A DNA stretch of 53,063 bases from UBA6927 sp022447855 (GCA_022447855.1 JAKUTX010000010.1:1-53063); one strand, 5' to 3'; numbered from the stretch's first letter, positions 1 through 9,467 are shown. Notes: generated by a model from the sequence alone, not told the origin. Numbers and translations: made by a program.

Positions 1-1
1 C

Positions 2-994
2 TATTCTTATACGCATTGCATAGGCATGAACAGGATTTCTCCATCCCCTGTAGACATCGCTCTGGGACGTCGTGATAATCGAATTTTCGTGCTTTCACGA
101 GGTAGATTCGCGACCATTTTCGTTAATACTTGGGAAGATGAGTATCCTCTCCCCTATCCAAATATAGGATCAGCAGGAAAGGGAGACGCTCAAATGATGT
201 GGCCACCTGAAAATCAACTCGCCAGCGATGCGACTTTATTTGTATGTGATGAAGCTTTAAACCGCATTTCAAAATTCAGCTACGAAGGTGAATTCTTGGG
301 CAAATGGGGTGAAGAAGGCGAAAAAGAAGGACAATTGAATCGTCCATCTGGAATGGTACTTGATTCCGAGGATAATTTTTATATCTCAGATACTTTCAAT
401 CATAGAATTCAAAAATTCACGCCTGAAGGTGAATTCATAATGTCCTTTGGGTCTTTTGGTCACAAACCTGGCGAATTCAATATGCCTTGGGGGGTGGAAG
501 TAGATCCATGGGGATATTTATGGGTTGTAGATTGGAGAAATGATAGAATCCAAAAATTCACTGCTGAAGGCGAATTTGTAACCGAAATAGGAAGTCCTGG
601 AAGTGGAAATGGAGAGTTCAAACGTCCATCAGGAGTTACTGTAGACTTACACGGAGATATTTATGTAGCAGACCGAGAGAATCATCGAATCCAATTGTTT
701 GACAGGCATGGAAGGTATGTCGAACAATTCCTTGGCAATGGTGGAATTTCAAAGTCTGGCATTAGATATATTAGTGTACATCCAGGACCACTTAGACAAA
801 GATATGAAGCAAATTTAGAAGCACTAAAATTGTTCATCAGTCCTATGTCAGTAACGGTTACAGACGATTTCAAAATGCTTGTGCCTGATTTTGGTAATGC
901 TAGAATTCAAATTTTCCAGAAAGAGGCATATCCTCTATCTGAAGAGGAAATTCGTGGCCCTATGAGAAGCAGACAACTAGGAACTATTCAGTAG
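2..994 (+). CDS. NHL-repeat beta-propeller protein (5' partial)
   Basis: The protein has repeated units of about 47 residues of the type RPSGVxVD...IYVADxxNHRIQxF, seen around residues 105-150, 155-195 and 200-245 (counted from the ATG at 26) and again near the C-terminus (PDFGNARIQIF). This is the NHL/six-bladed propeller pattern. The family usually mediates protein or ligand binding, or acts as a peptidyl-glycine lyase-like propeller; nothing here shows a catalytic role. The first in-frame ATG is at 26, but the frame stays open to base 2 and the upstream codons read YSYTHCIG. That suits a propeller N-terminus, so the gene probably begins before the window. The next gene starts 25 bp downstream on the same strand and may be co-transcribed. 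Fold is well supported; function is unknown. Confidence 0.8.
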   Translation, partial: YSYTHCIGMNRISPSPVDIALGRRDNRIFVLSRGRFATIFVNTWEDEYPLPYPNIGSAGKGDAQMMWPPENQLASDATLFVCDEALNRISKFSYEGEFLGKWGEEGEKEGQLNRPSGMVLDSEDNFYISDTFNHRIQKFTPEGEFIMSFGSFGHKPGEFNMPWGVEVDPWGYLWVVDWRNDRIQKFTAEGEFVTEIGSPGSGNGEFKRPSGVTVDLHGDIYVADRENHRIQLFDRHGRYVEQFLGNGGISKSGIRYISVHPGPLRQRYEANLEALKLFISPMSVTVTDDFKMLVPDFGNARIQIFQKEAYPLSEEEIRGPMRSRQLGTIQ

Positions 995-1019
995 GAACCA
1001 CCTCTGATAAAATCAACGC

Positions 1020-1682
1020 ATGAAGAATCATTCCGACTTTTCTGGGTCCAAACTATTAAAAGGATCGCTTAGATTTCATTTCACTGCCCCTTTGGTTGTC
1101 TTTGCTGGCATACTAGGTGCATGTTCGGTACCTATTACCTTTATAACTGGTACAAATATAAACGAAATCCCCGAACACATGCCCTTAATACCTTCTTTGA
1201 TGTACCCCATAGCAGGAATTATAGCCGGGGCACTTCTAACATTTCATGCTCTAAAATGGATGAGTCGCGATTTGTCCCATTCTATGCCCATTTGGCATTG
1301 GCTAGTTGTAGGTTTGGTTTTTGGCGGACTATTGTCTATATTCACTGGAGCATTATTACCGCTTATCGGTCCCATTCTAGGTTTTTTTGTAGGGGATTTA
1401 ACGATAGGTCAAGTGCCAAACGCATTATCATATTCTCTATCAAGAATGCCTCTAAACTCTTTAATCCATGGAAGTTTGGGAATGTTTGTATCGTTCCAGG
1501 CAGGAATTGTTTTCATACTTGCAGGAATACTTATAGACCTATCGGTAGCAAAACAAAAAAAAATTCTTTCAGATTACTTACCTTGGGTAATCATAATTGC
1601 TTTAGGAATCCCAATCGTTATCCTAGCATTCTGGGGAGATCCCGATTTTCTCTTTAAACTTGGGAGACTCGGGGAAAGATAG
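1020..1682 (+). CDS. Orphan polytopic membrane protein
   Basis: This 220-residue protein is very hydrophobic. Five membrane segments can be read at about residues 24-44, 55-76, 92-125, 150-173 and 186-207, separated by short polar loops. No family motif or catalytic residue is recognised. It lies 25 bp after the propeller gene and converges on the heparinase-like gene. Its segment order and the pattern WLVVGLVFGG...LPLIGP...GILIDL resemble the protein at 25597-26298 (WICVGFSFAI...FGPLAD...MFAIDTAV), so the two may be distant paralogues. Real gene: length, start and neighbour spacing all fit. Function unknown. Confidence 0.7.
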   Translation: MKNHSDFSGSKLLKGSLRFHFTAPLVVFAGILGACSVPITFITGTNINEIPEHMPLIPSLMYPIAGIIAGALLTFHALKWMSRDLSHSMPIWHWLVVGLVFGGLLSIFTGALLPLIGPILGFFVGDLTIGQVPNALSYSLSRMPLNSLIHGSLGMFVSFQAGIVFILAGILIDLSVAKQKKILSDYLPWVIIIALGIPIVILAFWGDPDFLFKLGRLGER

Positions 1683-1690
1683 AAAGTCAG

Positions 1691-1721
1691 TTAAAGATTT
1701 ACCAATTCCCTAAATCTTTAA
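1691..1721. terminator. Inverted repeat between convergent genes, possible bidirectional terminator
   Basis: A perfect 10-bp inverted repeat, TTAAAGATTT (1691-1700) and AAATCTTTAA (1712-1721), has an 11-nt loop. It spans the end of the heparinase-like gene and the gap after the membrane-protein gene. The plus-strand downstream sequence is only moderately T-rich and the stem is AT-only, so termination strength is uncertain. Confidence 0.45.
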
Positions 1722-3609
1722 TTTCAATTTCAGAACTTTTTAGTTCTTCACCGTCTACATAAGGTGTCAACAATACTGCAAACCGATTCAGTCCCAATGT
1801 ACTATTTACTCGAAATGCTAATTTCGCATAACCTTCATTTTGAGCTTGCGGTTCGGGAGGAGTAGCGCTAATTATCTCAAACTGAGATTCATCTTCAGAT
1901 AAAATTTCTACTTGCATTCGTTTATTCTCTATAGCCAAAATAGCCTTGTTACCCTGCAACTCAATATCTGCTGAAGTTACCATTCCCCATATGATCTCAG
2001 AGTTTTCGGGTAATACAACTTCATCCTGTATCAATATTTGTCGTCTATCAATTAAAGCCACCCCACGATTAACACTTTCTATATCAGAATAAGCATCTGA
2101 TAACTCAGCTACTGCAAATGCAAATTCTGGGGTAGAACTAAATTTCATAATTGTAGCCCTTGCATCTGGATCTTGATTAATGCCATTTATGAGTAATGTA
2201 TTGTGACTCTCAGTCCGATTTCTATAGTACGTCCATCTTCTGGCTACATTAGAATGTGGAGATGCCGTGGCATATGGAGGCTTAATACCTAAGTCAAAAT
2301 AACCAGGAAGATTATAATTGTCCCTACCTAAATCTGTTGCCCATCTATGACCCAATGCATCAATCACAAAGCTTCCTAAATCTAATTGAGAATGAGGAGC
2401 TTTATTATCTCCAGCTTTTAAGCCCAAGAAAACAGCATCTGGATCCTCCCAATCACTTCTGAACATAGCCACATCAATTTTTCTGAAGTGCGCATCAAGT
2501 GGTAATCCGTATTCTATGGGACCTTTATCAGCATCATCTTGAAACCAAACAAGATCTAGCGGATGAAACTGGAGGGGTCTTGACCCAGCACTCGAATCCA
2601 GCTTCTCTTGAACATGTGATCGATTTGTACCAGACCATGTTGTGGTAGACGTCCCCCAATTCATTACTCGCAGATCAGATTTTTCTAACTTTTGTTTATA
2701 CCAAGAGAATAGCTCATTATCGAATTTCTTAGCCAGCCAATACATTTCGTGAGGTTCTCCATCACCACGCATATCCTCATTAGCATCAGCATAATTGAAA
2801 AATTTCTGTATCGGTGAGGTATAGTAAAATGGAAACTGGCCAGTAATCGAAAACCCTGGAGAGTTGCTTAACCCAAAATCAGTCCCAACAGCACTCTCTA
2901 ATGCGGCCAAATAATAAACATTATAACGTGTCGCATAATGCCAATAGGTTGGTCCTTCTTTCCATCCTCCATCAGGACCATATTCCTCCATAGTCCGTCT
3001 CATATAAACCAAACCCTTTGAAAGTATACGCTCAGATAAATACGGTTCTTCATCTCCAATAGCTAATGCCCCTATAGATAACCCCCCATTACATACTTGG
3101 CTCCAATTCATTTGGCGCATAACCCAATGAGTACGATTTTCCATATCAGCAATTCCAGCTTTTAAACCTTTTTCTGCGATTGCAAAACGAATTAAATCAC
3201 GCTGAGTATCATCCATATAGTCATATAACCAGTCATATCCAATACCTAGGGCATGTGTCATCTCCCCAGTATCTAAAAAGTGTTTTGGGTTCCAATCAGG
3301 AAATTCCACAGCAGATAGCATCTCTTCTATAGCACGATCAGCAAATTTTGTATCTCCATCAAGACGATACATTAAACATAATTTGTAAATTCGGTCTACA
3401 GCTAAACGACTAGTTCCTAATAGCCTTAATCCATCGGGAATAGAATATTCAATCAATGGTTCATCTAAAATTGCATTACACTGCTCTAGTATTGATTCTC
3501 TCATCAATTGCGCACGAGGATTCTCGGCAACTAACTTTTTAATTTTTCTAAGCTCCGAATTAGGTAAAATTAATCTTGGATGATCTTTCTTTATCTTTTC
3601 AACAAACAT
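1699..3609 (-). CDS. Heparinase II/III-type polysaccharide lyase family protein
   Basis: Residues 10-320 look like the (alpha/alpha) toroid of alginate/heparinase lyases: it opens with HPRLILPNSELRKIK and carries GGWKEGPTYWHYATRY near residue 215. Residues 380-600 look like the beta-sandwich heparinase II/III domain, with DNKAPHSQLDLGSF and ESHNTLLINGINQ. Known relatives cleave uronic-acid-containing glycans by beta-elimination using Tyr/His; the W-Y and NKAPHSQLD motifs are candidate active-site elements. At 636 residues the length suits the family. No signal peptide is visible, so it probably acts on imported oligosaccharides in the cytoplasm. The start is supported by AGGAGA 7 nt upstream of the ATG. 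The gene lies upstream of an orphan OppD/OppF pair in the same direction. Substrate cannot be read from the sequence. Confidence 0.8.
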   Translation of the reverse strand: MFVEKIKKDHPRLILPNSELRKIKKLVAENPRAQLMRESILEQCNAILDEPLIEYSIPDGLRLLGTSRLAVDRIYKLCLMYRLDGDTKFADRAIEEMLSAVEFPDWNPKHFLDTGEMTHALGIGYDWLYDYMDDTQRDLIRFAIAEKGLKAGIADMENRTHWVMRQMNWSQVCNGGLSIGALAIGDEEPYLSERILSKGLVYMRRTMEEYGPDGGWKEGPTYWHYATRYNVYYLAALESAVGTDFGLSNSPGFSITGQFPFYYTSPIQKFFNYADANEDMRGDGEPHEMYWLAKKFDNELFSWYKQKLEKSDLRVMNWGTSTTTWSGTNRSHVQEKLDSSAGSRPLQFHPLDLVWFQDDADKGPIEYGLPLDAHFRKIDVAMFRSDWEDPDAVFLGLKAGDNKAPHSQLDLGSFVIDALGHRWATDLGRDNYNLPGYFDLGIKPPYATASPHSNVARRWTYYRNRTESHNTLLINGINQDPDARATIMKFSSTPEFAFAVAELSDAYSDIESVNRGVALIDRRQILIQDEVVLPENSEIIWGMVTSADIELQGNKAILAIENKRMQVEILSEDESQFEIISATPPEPQAQNEGYAKLAFRVNSTLGLNRFAVLLTPYVDGEELKSSEIEIKDLGNW

Positions 3610-3696
3610 CTAAATCTCCTAAATACAACACATTAAATTAGATATGCTTGATAATCTTTGCAGAGGAAGAAATGGAAGAAAAGACCCGAATTCGAT

Positions 3697-4731
3697 CTAT
3701 CCCGGAACTCCAGGCAGCTGCATTTCAGCCGCGAAATGGCATTTCGCATATTGTCCATCTGAACCAGGAATCTCAACCAAAGGAGGTTCTTGAGTACGGC
3801 AAATATCTTTTGCAAACTCACACCTAGGGTGAAAATAACAACCAGATGGAGGGTTGGCCGGATCAGCCACCTCACCTTCCAGCACGGCACCTATAGACTT
3901 AACTTCTGGATTAGGAACAGGAACCCAAGACAACAATGCTTGAGTATATGGATGTCTTGGAGCAGTGAAAATGGTTTCGGTTGGAGCTACCTCAACAATT
4001 TTACCAACATACATCACTGCAACTCTGTCACTAATATACTGAACCACACTCAAATCGTGGCTTATAAATAGATATGTTAAGTTCAATTGCTCTTGCAAAT
4101 CCTGCATCAAATTCAGGATTTGAGATTGAACAGAAACATCTAATGCTGATACGGGCTCATCTGCAACCAATAAACGAGGATTCATTACCAATGACCGAGC
4201 AATCCCCAAGCGTTGCCTCTGACCGCCACTAAATGCATGAGGATATCTTCTCATATACTCAGTAGACAAGCCGACTAATTGCAACATTTCCGATACTCTA
4301 GCTTCCAGCTCAGAAGAATTACCATCCAAGCCATTAACTTTTAGAGGGTCAGCAACTAAATCAAAAATTGTCATCCTAGGATTCAATGAAGCAAAAGGAT
4401 CCTGGAAAATCATTTGCATTTCTTGACGAATATCTTTGAGTCGATCGGAACTCATTCCAACGACATCCGATACAACATCATCTTTATCTTTAAAAAGAAT
4501 TTCCCCATCAGTAGGTTCAACCGCTCGCATTATTGCGCGCCCGGTGGTAGTTTTACCACAACCACTTTCGCCTACTAATGCTAAAGTTTCTCCTGTCTTT
4601 AATTTAAACGAAACATCATCAACAGCACGAACATGCCCAACAGTACGTTTCCAAAGCCCAGCGGTAATCGGAAAATGAACCTTCAGCCCATCTACTTCGA
4701 GCAAATTGTCATTCATAATGTCATCAGCCAT
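3697..4731 (-). CDS. Oligopeptide/dipeptide-type ABC transporter ATPase, OppF-like (orphan pair)
   Basis: This is a cytoplasmic ATPase of peptide-type importers. It has Walker A GESGCGKT (54-61), signature FSGGQRQRLGIARSL and Walker B LLVADEPVSALD. The C-terminal oligo_HPY extension has the Cys-rich stretch GCYFHPRCEFAKDIC, a candidate Fe-S or metal site known in OppD/DppD proteins. The N-terminal LWKRTVGHVRAVDDV pattern is typical of OppF/DppF rather than OppD. The ATG at 4731 is preceded by GGGAG inside the end of the upstream oppD-like gene, with a 4-bp gap, so the two are co-transcribed. No permease or binding protein is adjacent, unlike the complete set at 26-34 kb. It may energise permeases encoded elsewhere. 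Confidence 0.93.
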   Translation of the reverse strand: MADDIMNDNLLEVDGLKVHFPITAGLWKRTVGHVRAVDDVSFKLKTGETLALVGESGCGKTTTGRAIMRAVEPTDGEILFKDKDDVVSDVVGMSSDRLKDIRQEMQMIFQDPFASLNPRMTIFDLVADPLKVNGLDGNSSELEARVSEMLQLVGLSTEYMRRYPHAFSGGQRQRLGIARSLVMNPRLLVADEPVSALDVSVQSQILNLMQDLQEQLNLTYLFISHDLSVVQYISDRVAVMYVGKIVEVAPTETIFTAPRHPYTQALLSWVPVPNPEVKSIGAVLEGEVADPANPPSGCYFHPRCEFAKDICRTQEPPLVEIPGSDGQYAKCHFAAEMQLPGVPG

Positions 4732-4735
4732 CTAG

Positions 4736-5824
4736 TTATTCTCCCTTGGAAACTTCTTCAGCAGATCCAGAATACAAAAGACAACTTACTTCATGACCAT
4801 CATTAATCTCAATGGTCTGCGGTTCAAGCACATCACAAACTCCAGCCATGAACTTTGGACATCTTGGATGGAATGTACATCCAGTGGGTCTCTGATAAGG
4901 AGGAGGGACAGTACCTTCAATCGCAGTCAATCTTTCAGTTTGGCGTTCTCTAGAAAGTCTAGGAATAGATCTAAGTAATTCCTGAGTATAAGGATGTTTG
5001 GGATCATTGAACAAAGTATTTACATCCGCCCGTTCTACAACTTTACCCAAATACATCACAACAACTTCATCAGACATTTGAGCAACTACACCTAGGTTAT
5101 GAGAAATTAGCATTACAGCCATTCCAAATTCTTCCTGAAGCTCGCCTATAAGCTCAAGAATCTGAGCCTGAGTAGTTACATCCAACGCAGTGGTAGGCTC
5201 ATCGGCAATTAACAAGCTAGGAGAACAAGAAAGAGCCATCGCAATCATTGCTCTTTGACGCATTCCACCAGACAAATTAAAAGAATAATTATCAATTCGT
5301 GATTCAGGGTTAGGAATTCCAACACGCCTTAGCATTTCCACAGCCCTATCACGCGATTCTTTTTCAGAAACCTTTTGATGAAGTTTAATACCTTCAACTA
5401 TTTGAGAACCAATTGAATGAACAGGACTAAATGAAACCATAGGTTCCTGGAAAATCATGGAGATTTCAGATCCCCGAATATCTCTCATCTGAGGGCTATC
5501 TATGGGCAAATCTAACAAATTTGTCGGGGAAGTATCATCATCCGAAGACGAACCTCGATCATACAAAATCTCGCCTTCAACAGTCCTACCAGGAGGTCTT
5601 ACAATCCTAATAATAGAGCGGGCCAAGACACTCTTCCCGCAACCACTCTCTCCAACAACTCCTAAAACACCACGTCGGTTAATAGAGACGCTAGCACCAT
5701 CTACAGCACGAACAACTCCTTCATCCAAATAGAAGTTAGTTTTCAGGTCTTTTACCTCAAGCAAGGGAGTCTCATTTGTAGAGCCTCCCGAAATTGGCTT
5801 ACCCTTAATCAATTCTTTTTTCAT
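4736..5824 (-). CDS. Oligopeptide/dipeptide-type ABC transporter ATPase, OppD-like (orphan pair)
   Basis: The partner of the OppF-like ATPase. It carries Walker A VVGESGCGKSVLAR, the OppD-type MIFQEPMVSFSPVHSIGSQ Q-loop, signature LSGGMRQRAMIAMAL and Walker B LLIADEPTTALDVT. The C-terminal extension has GCTFHPRCPKFMAGVC. Frame is open to a TTG at 5881, but no ribosome site precedes that codon. I chose the ATG at 5824 (MKKELIKG), which starts just before the conserved LLEVKDLKTNF. The rejected TTG is part of TTGACA, a possible -35 element. A 15-residue linker RGSSSDDDTSPTNLL sits between Walker A and the Q-loop. It is highly similar to 27460-28506, as expected for paralogues. Confidence 0.9.
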   Translation of the reverse strand: MKKELIKGKPISGGSTNETPLLEVKDLKTNFYLDEGVVRAVDGASVSINRRGVLGVVGESGCGKSVLARSIIRIVRPPGRTVEGEILYDRGSSSDDDTSPTNLLDLPIDSPQMRDIRGSEISMIFQEPMVSFSPVHSIGSQIVEGIKLHQKVSEKESRDRAVEMLRRVGIPNPESRIDNYSFNLSGGMRQRAMIAMALSCSPSLLIADEPTTALDVTTQAQILELIGELQEEFGMAVMLISHNLGVVAQMSDEVVVMYLGKVVERADVNTLFNDPKHPYTQELLRSIPRLSRERQTERLTAIEGTVPPPYQRPTGCTFHPRCPKFMAGVCDVLEPQTIEINDGHEVSCLLYSGSAEEVSKGE

Positions 5825-6004
5825 AACCAGTCCAATCATGAGTATTAGCGCAAGCCTACATATAAAGGCTGCACCTGTCAATTTTCTAAATAATGACGGA
5901 TGTAAATATTTTTTTATTCTAAACTTTCAAAAACGCTAAGTTAATGAAAGTGTTATGAAATCCAAGGTAATTCTACAGTTATTTGTGTAAGTTTCAATAG
6001 TAAA

Positions 6005-7474
6005 TTACCGTAATACACTACTAATCCAGCCGACAGGAGGTTGTGGGTCTGACCCCCCGGGGGATTCCCCCCCTGCTATAGTTGGATCAATACATATTGC
6101 AAATCCCGTGATATACAAGCCACCTTCCTCTGAAACTATAACTTTACTAGGGTAGTCATCCCAACCTGAATCATAACCATGTATCCACAATGTTTCACCA
6201 AAAGGATCAAACTTCCTGATAAACGCATCTCCAGGGTGTAATCCAGGCTGTATACCTTCATAATGTTCAAATGGCCCAGATGGCTTCCCTCCAGCATATA
6301 TGTTCCCCTCAAGATCTATACCAATGCTAGACACATAATCATCACCTATGTACCCAAATTGATTAACCCATAAAGTTAAACCTTCAGAATCTAGCTTTGC
6401 TAAAAAAGCATCAGATCTTCCTTGATTCACAAACCCTTCGAATGCCCCTCTTGTAAGCCCTCCTAAAAATATGTTGCCATTTAAATCAGTTTCAATCGTC
6501 ATTACTTCATCATCAGAATTTGTTCCGAAAACGCCAGTCCAAATCTCATTACCAAACTTATCAATTTTTATAACCTCTATTCCAGAGACATTTTCTGTAA
6601 CAAAATCATTTTCAACAGGCACACGTGTTGGCAAAATTGACCTTTTTGTCAATGAAAGAAAAATATTGTCTTCCGTATCTATTGATACTGCATCAAGAAA
6701 ATCATCTTCAATTCCTCCAAAGTATTTCGACCAAATTACATTTCCATTCGTATCAAATTTCGTCACGAATCCATCCCATCCACCAAAACCTATCCCCTTA
6801 TCTACAACAGACTCAGAGCGACCAACCACATAAATGTTATTTTCCGAATCGACAGCAACATCCTTGGCAAGCTCATCTTCATCTTCACCAAATTGAACCC
6901 TGAATATTTCATTTCCGTCTGAGTCAAATTTGTATAAGAATGCATCCCATCCACCTTGATTTTCAGCTTTTGCTATTTCACCGCGAGATTTGCCAGCGAC
7001 TAGAACATTCTCATCATGATCAACAATTAACGCACTCGCATCATCCGAATTTTGAGATCCGAATTGTGTAACCCATAAAGTTCTTCCTTCTAAATCTATT
7101 TTCCTTAAAAAAGCATCCATTAATCCTGGAATATTTTCGCCGGGTGTGAGATTACCATCTGTCCATCCAGTCAAATATATTTCTCCATTAGGACTAATTG
7201 CACCTCCAAGAATAAACTCTGATTGAATAGAAACAAACCTTTTCTGCCATAACTCAGACCCAAGGACCTCAGCAGAACCCTTCTCTAACTCAAGTGAAGA
7301 AGGAGTAGTAGGAGTAGGACGCGGATCTACTTTCGGAATATTCGTAAAAGTTGGAGGCATGGGATTTGAAGGAAATTCCATGTATGTTTTGGATTTACCA
7401 GAAGAACATCCTATAATCAAAAACGTCAAAACCAAAACCAAAACAAATAGTGGAAAATTGAAAGGTTTTATCAT
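6005..7474 (-). CDS. Propeller-repeat (SBBP-type) lipoprotein
   Basis: An N-terminal signal segment (residues 4-22) ends in LIIGC, so Cys23 is the likely lipidated residue and the protein is anchored at the outer face of the membrane. After a Pro/Thr-rich linker (PRPTPTTPSS), about seven repeats follow, each near 50 residues, with the pattern GxDAFLxKxDxxGxxxWxxxFGxxxxDxxxxIxxDxxxNIxxxG. That is the SBBP beta-propeller repeat. The ATG at 7474 is preceded by AGGA; an upstream in-frame TTG at 7492 is less likely. The gene is divergent from the glycosidase-like gene at 7604. Such proteins usually bind, and no enzyme motif is seen. The last 30 residues include a Gly/Pro-rich stretch encoded by C/G runs near 6050-6075. 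Confidence 0.8.
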   Translation of the reverse strand: MIKPFNFPLFVLVLVLTFLIIGCSSGKSKTYMEFPSNPMPPTFTNIPKVDPRPTPTTPSSLELEKGSAEVLGSELWQKRFVSIQSEFILGGAISPNGEIYLTGWTDGNLTPGENIPGLMDAFLRKIDLEGRTLWVTQFGSQNSDDASALIVDHDENVLVAGKSRGEIAKAENQGGWDAFLYKFDSDGNEIFRVQFGEDEDELAKDVAVDSENNIYVVGRSESVVDKGIGFGGWDGFVTKFDTNGNVIWSKYFGGIEDDFLDAVSIDTEDNIFLSLTKRSILPTRVPVENDFVTENVSGIEVIKIDKFGNEIWTGVFGTNSDDEVMTIETDLNGNIFLGGLTRGAFEGFVNQGRSDAFLAKLDSEGLTLWVNQFGYIGDDYVSSIGIDLEGNIYAGGKPSGPFEHYEGIQPGLHPGDAFIRKFDPFGETLWIHGYDSGWDDYPSKVIVSEEGGLYITGFAICIDPTIAGGESPGGSDPQPPVGWISSVLR

Positions 7475-7603
7475 CTTTGTTCCTAACAGCAATTTTTGCC
7501 TATCTATTATATCTGAAAAAAGATTCGCGCGAAAAAAATCGTAATTTCATATACTATACTTCAAACCCAAAATATCAATTCATCAATCGATGCTGGAGAT
7601 CCA

Positions 7604-9385
7604 ATGACAACAAAACATTTGAACATCAAATCACACATGAATCCACCCTATTGGGCATTACTAGAACGCCAGCTGATTTCATCACAGACACAAGCTATTG
7701 AACAGTATTATGAAAAATATTTCGACCATCGTGGATATTTGATGTGTGTCCCAAGGTGGGGAGGTGATGATGGTCCTGACGATGCGGCAGAGAATTTCCT
7801 GAACTGGCCTGTATTACATGCTATAGGTAGTAATGATGTTGTTCTTGATCTTTACAAAAAAGCTTGGGATGGACATTTGCTTCAATACACAGAGGCAAAA
7901 ACTATCGAAGTTCCAATGGGACGAGACGGAATGTATTTCAAAGAGTTCCCTGTAATGTTCGACTGGATGCATCATGGAGAATGGCTGAATGCATTCGTTT
8001 TACAAGGATTATCCGATCCAAAAGATCCGAATTACATTAGACGGATGAAAACATATAGTGGATTCTATATGGGAGAGGACCCTATTGCGAAAAACTGGGA
8101 TGACAAACTTGGACTCATTAAAAGCATGTTCAATGGAAGTCGAGGTCCACTATTACGAAAGGCGACTGGTCTTGATTGGGCAGGCGATGATATAGAACTT
8201 GAGGGACGCTTCAAGCCTAATCACAAGGAAACCAGTTATGAAATGATGGTAGAACATTTTGACCCCTATACTGATGTAGCTGGAGACCACCCCTTAAATT
8301 TAAGTGCAACCGTCTTAGCGTTAAATGCATTTGCCTTGACAGGCGAAGCAAAATATCGTGATTGGATATTGAGATATATTGATAATTGGGTCCAATGGAC
8401 AGAACAAAATAATGGAATTGTCCCCACCAATATTGGACTAGATGGTACCCTTGGTGGTGAATGTAATGGTAACTGGTACGGTGGAGTATACGGATGGAAT
8501 TTCACCGTTTGGGATCCGGCTGCAAAACAAATGGCGCATCGGCCTTCATTCCAATCTCGAACTCCTTGGGGATTCGCAAACGCCCTACTAATGACTGGAG
8601 ACATGAAATATGTACGGATTTGGGGAGACATGATCGATCAAGTTGATACGCACTCCAAAGAAATTAATGGTAAAACTCAGTATCCTCACATGTACGGAAA
8701 CTACGAAGATAATGAAGGATGGTATGCATACTCAGAGGAAAGATTTTCAGAGGGCATGGGTGGTCAAAACCATCCTGGGACCAGGTTGGTAGCCTATTGC
8801 ACTATGGAAGAAAAAGATTTGCAGAGAGTATCATCCGATCCCTGGATCAAATTTTTAAAGGGTAGCAACCAAAACTACCCAGAATATGCATTAATAGAAG
8901 ATCTTGCAAAAGTAAGGGAGCGTATGGCAGAGGTTTTTGCCGACTCATCCTCTCCAGATACTCGCATGTCAGATGATATGAACTTCACAAATCCTGCAGC
9001 AACTGATTCTCTGATTCAATTAATGCTAGGTGGCTTACCAACTGGAAGAGAAGGTGCTCCATTACATTGCCGGCTACGTTATTTTGATCCAGAAAATCAA
9101 AGGGCAGGAATTCCTGAAGATGTTTCAGCTCTTGTGACTTCTATGGATAAAGAAAATACTTCTGTGACATTAATCAACTTAAACCCTTCAAAACACAAGA
9201 CATTAATCATTCAAGGTGGAGCTTACGCAGAACATCACATAATCAATGCTAGTAGTAATGGTGAATCAATCGATGTTGAAGACTCCTCATTTAGAGTCAA
9301 TTTAAATCCAGGATGCGGTTCCACAATTTCTATCAAAATGTCACGCTATAAGAATCTTCCATCTTTTTCAATGCCTTGGGATTAA
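7604..9385 (+). CDS. Predicted six-hairpin-glycosidase-like protein, function unknown
   Basis: A 593-residue protein with no signal peptide or membrane segment. It is rich in Trp, Tyr, His and Asp, with motifs such as PRWGGDDGPDDAAENFLNWP (51-70), FDWMHHGEW and GGVYGWNFTVWDP, and repeated pairs of helices. This suits an (alpha/alpha)6 barrel of glycosidase or lyase type with a small C-terminal beta-sandwich (from about residue 510, VTLINLNPSKHKTLII). I do not recognise a named family, and catalytic residues cannot be assigned. GGAG precedes the ATG. Together with the heparinase-like gene it hints at glycan use in this block. The gene ends 7 bp before a convergent tRNA gene. Confidence 0.65.
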   Translation: MTTKHLNIKSHMNPPYWALLERQLISSQTQAIEQYYEKYFDHRGYLMCVPRWGGDDGPDDAAENFLNWPVLHAIGSNDVVLDLYKKAWDGHLLQYTEAKTIEVPMGRDGMYFKEFPVMFDWMHHGEWLNAFVLQGLSDPKDPNYIRRMKTYSGFYMGEDPIAKNWDDKLGLIKSMFNGSRGPLLRKATGLDWAGDDIELEGRFKPNHKETSYEMMVEHFDPYTDVAGDHPLNLSATVLALNAFALTGEAKYRDWILRYIDNWVQWTEQNNGIVPTNIGLDGTLGGECNGNWYGGVYGWNFTVWDPAAKQMAHRPSFQSRTPWGFANALLMTGDMKYVRIWGDMIDQVDTHSKEINGKTQYPHMYGNYEDNEGWYAYSEERFSEGMGGQNHPGTRLVAYCTMEEKDLQRVSSDPWIKFLKGSNQNYPEYALIEDLAKVRERMAEVFADSSSPDTRMSDDMNFTNPAATDSLIQLMLGGLPTGREGAPLHCRLRYFDPENQRAGIPEDVSALVTSMDKENTSVTLINLNPSKHKTLIIQGGAYAEHHIINASSNGESIDVEDSSFRVNLNPGCGSTISIKMSRYKNLPSFSMPWD

Positions 9386-9392
9386 TAAGTAA

Positions 9393-9467
9393 TGGTCGGG
9401 GCGACTGGATTTGAACCAGCGACCTCCACGTCCCGAACGTGGCACGCTACCGCTGCGCTACGCCCCG
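9393..9467 (-). tRNA. tRNA-Pro(CGG)
   Basis: The minus strand folds into a full cloverleaf. The acceptor stem is CGGGGCG/CGCCCCG with discriminator A and an encoded CCA end. The anticodon stem is CCACG/CGTGG with loop TTCGGGA, giving anticodon CGG, which reads CCG (Pro). G37 follows the anticodon as in other proline tRNAs, and the T loop is TTCAAAT. Length is 75 nt including CCA. It is the only tRNA I found here and lies between convergent and co-directional protein genes. Confidence 0.96.

Noticed and set aside
1121..1657. 178-residue frame within the membrane-protein gene
   Set aside because: Odd composition with many Cys, Arg and Phe and no start context; the other frame encodes clear membrane segments.
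5825..5881. TTG start for the orphan OppD-like gene
   Set aside because: No ribosome site upstream; the bases form TTGACA, better read as a possible -35 element.
5923..5951. ACTTTCA/TGAAAGT repeat downstream of the propeller lipoprotein
   Set aside because: Long loop and no T-run in the direction of transcription; not convincing as a terminator.
6045..6080. C/G homopolymer runs as a possible frameshift site
   Set aside because: The frame continues smoothly through the runs to a Gly/Pro-rich C-terminus and stop, so no frameshift is indicated.
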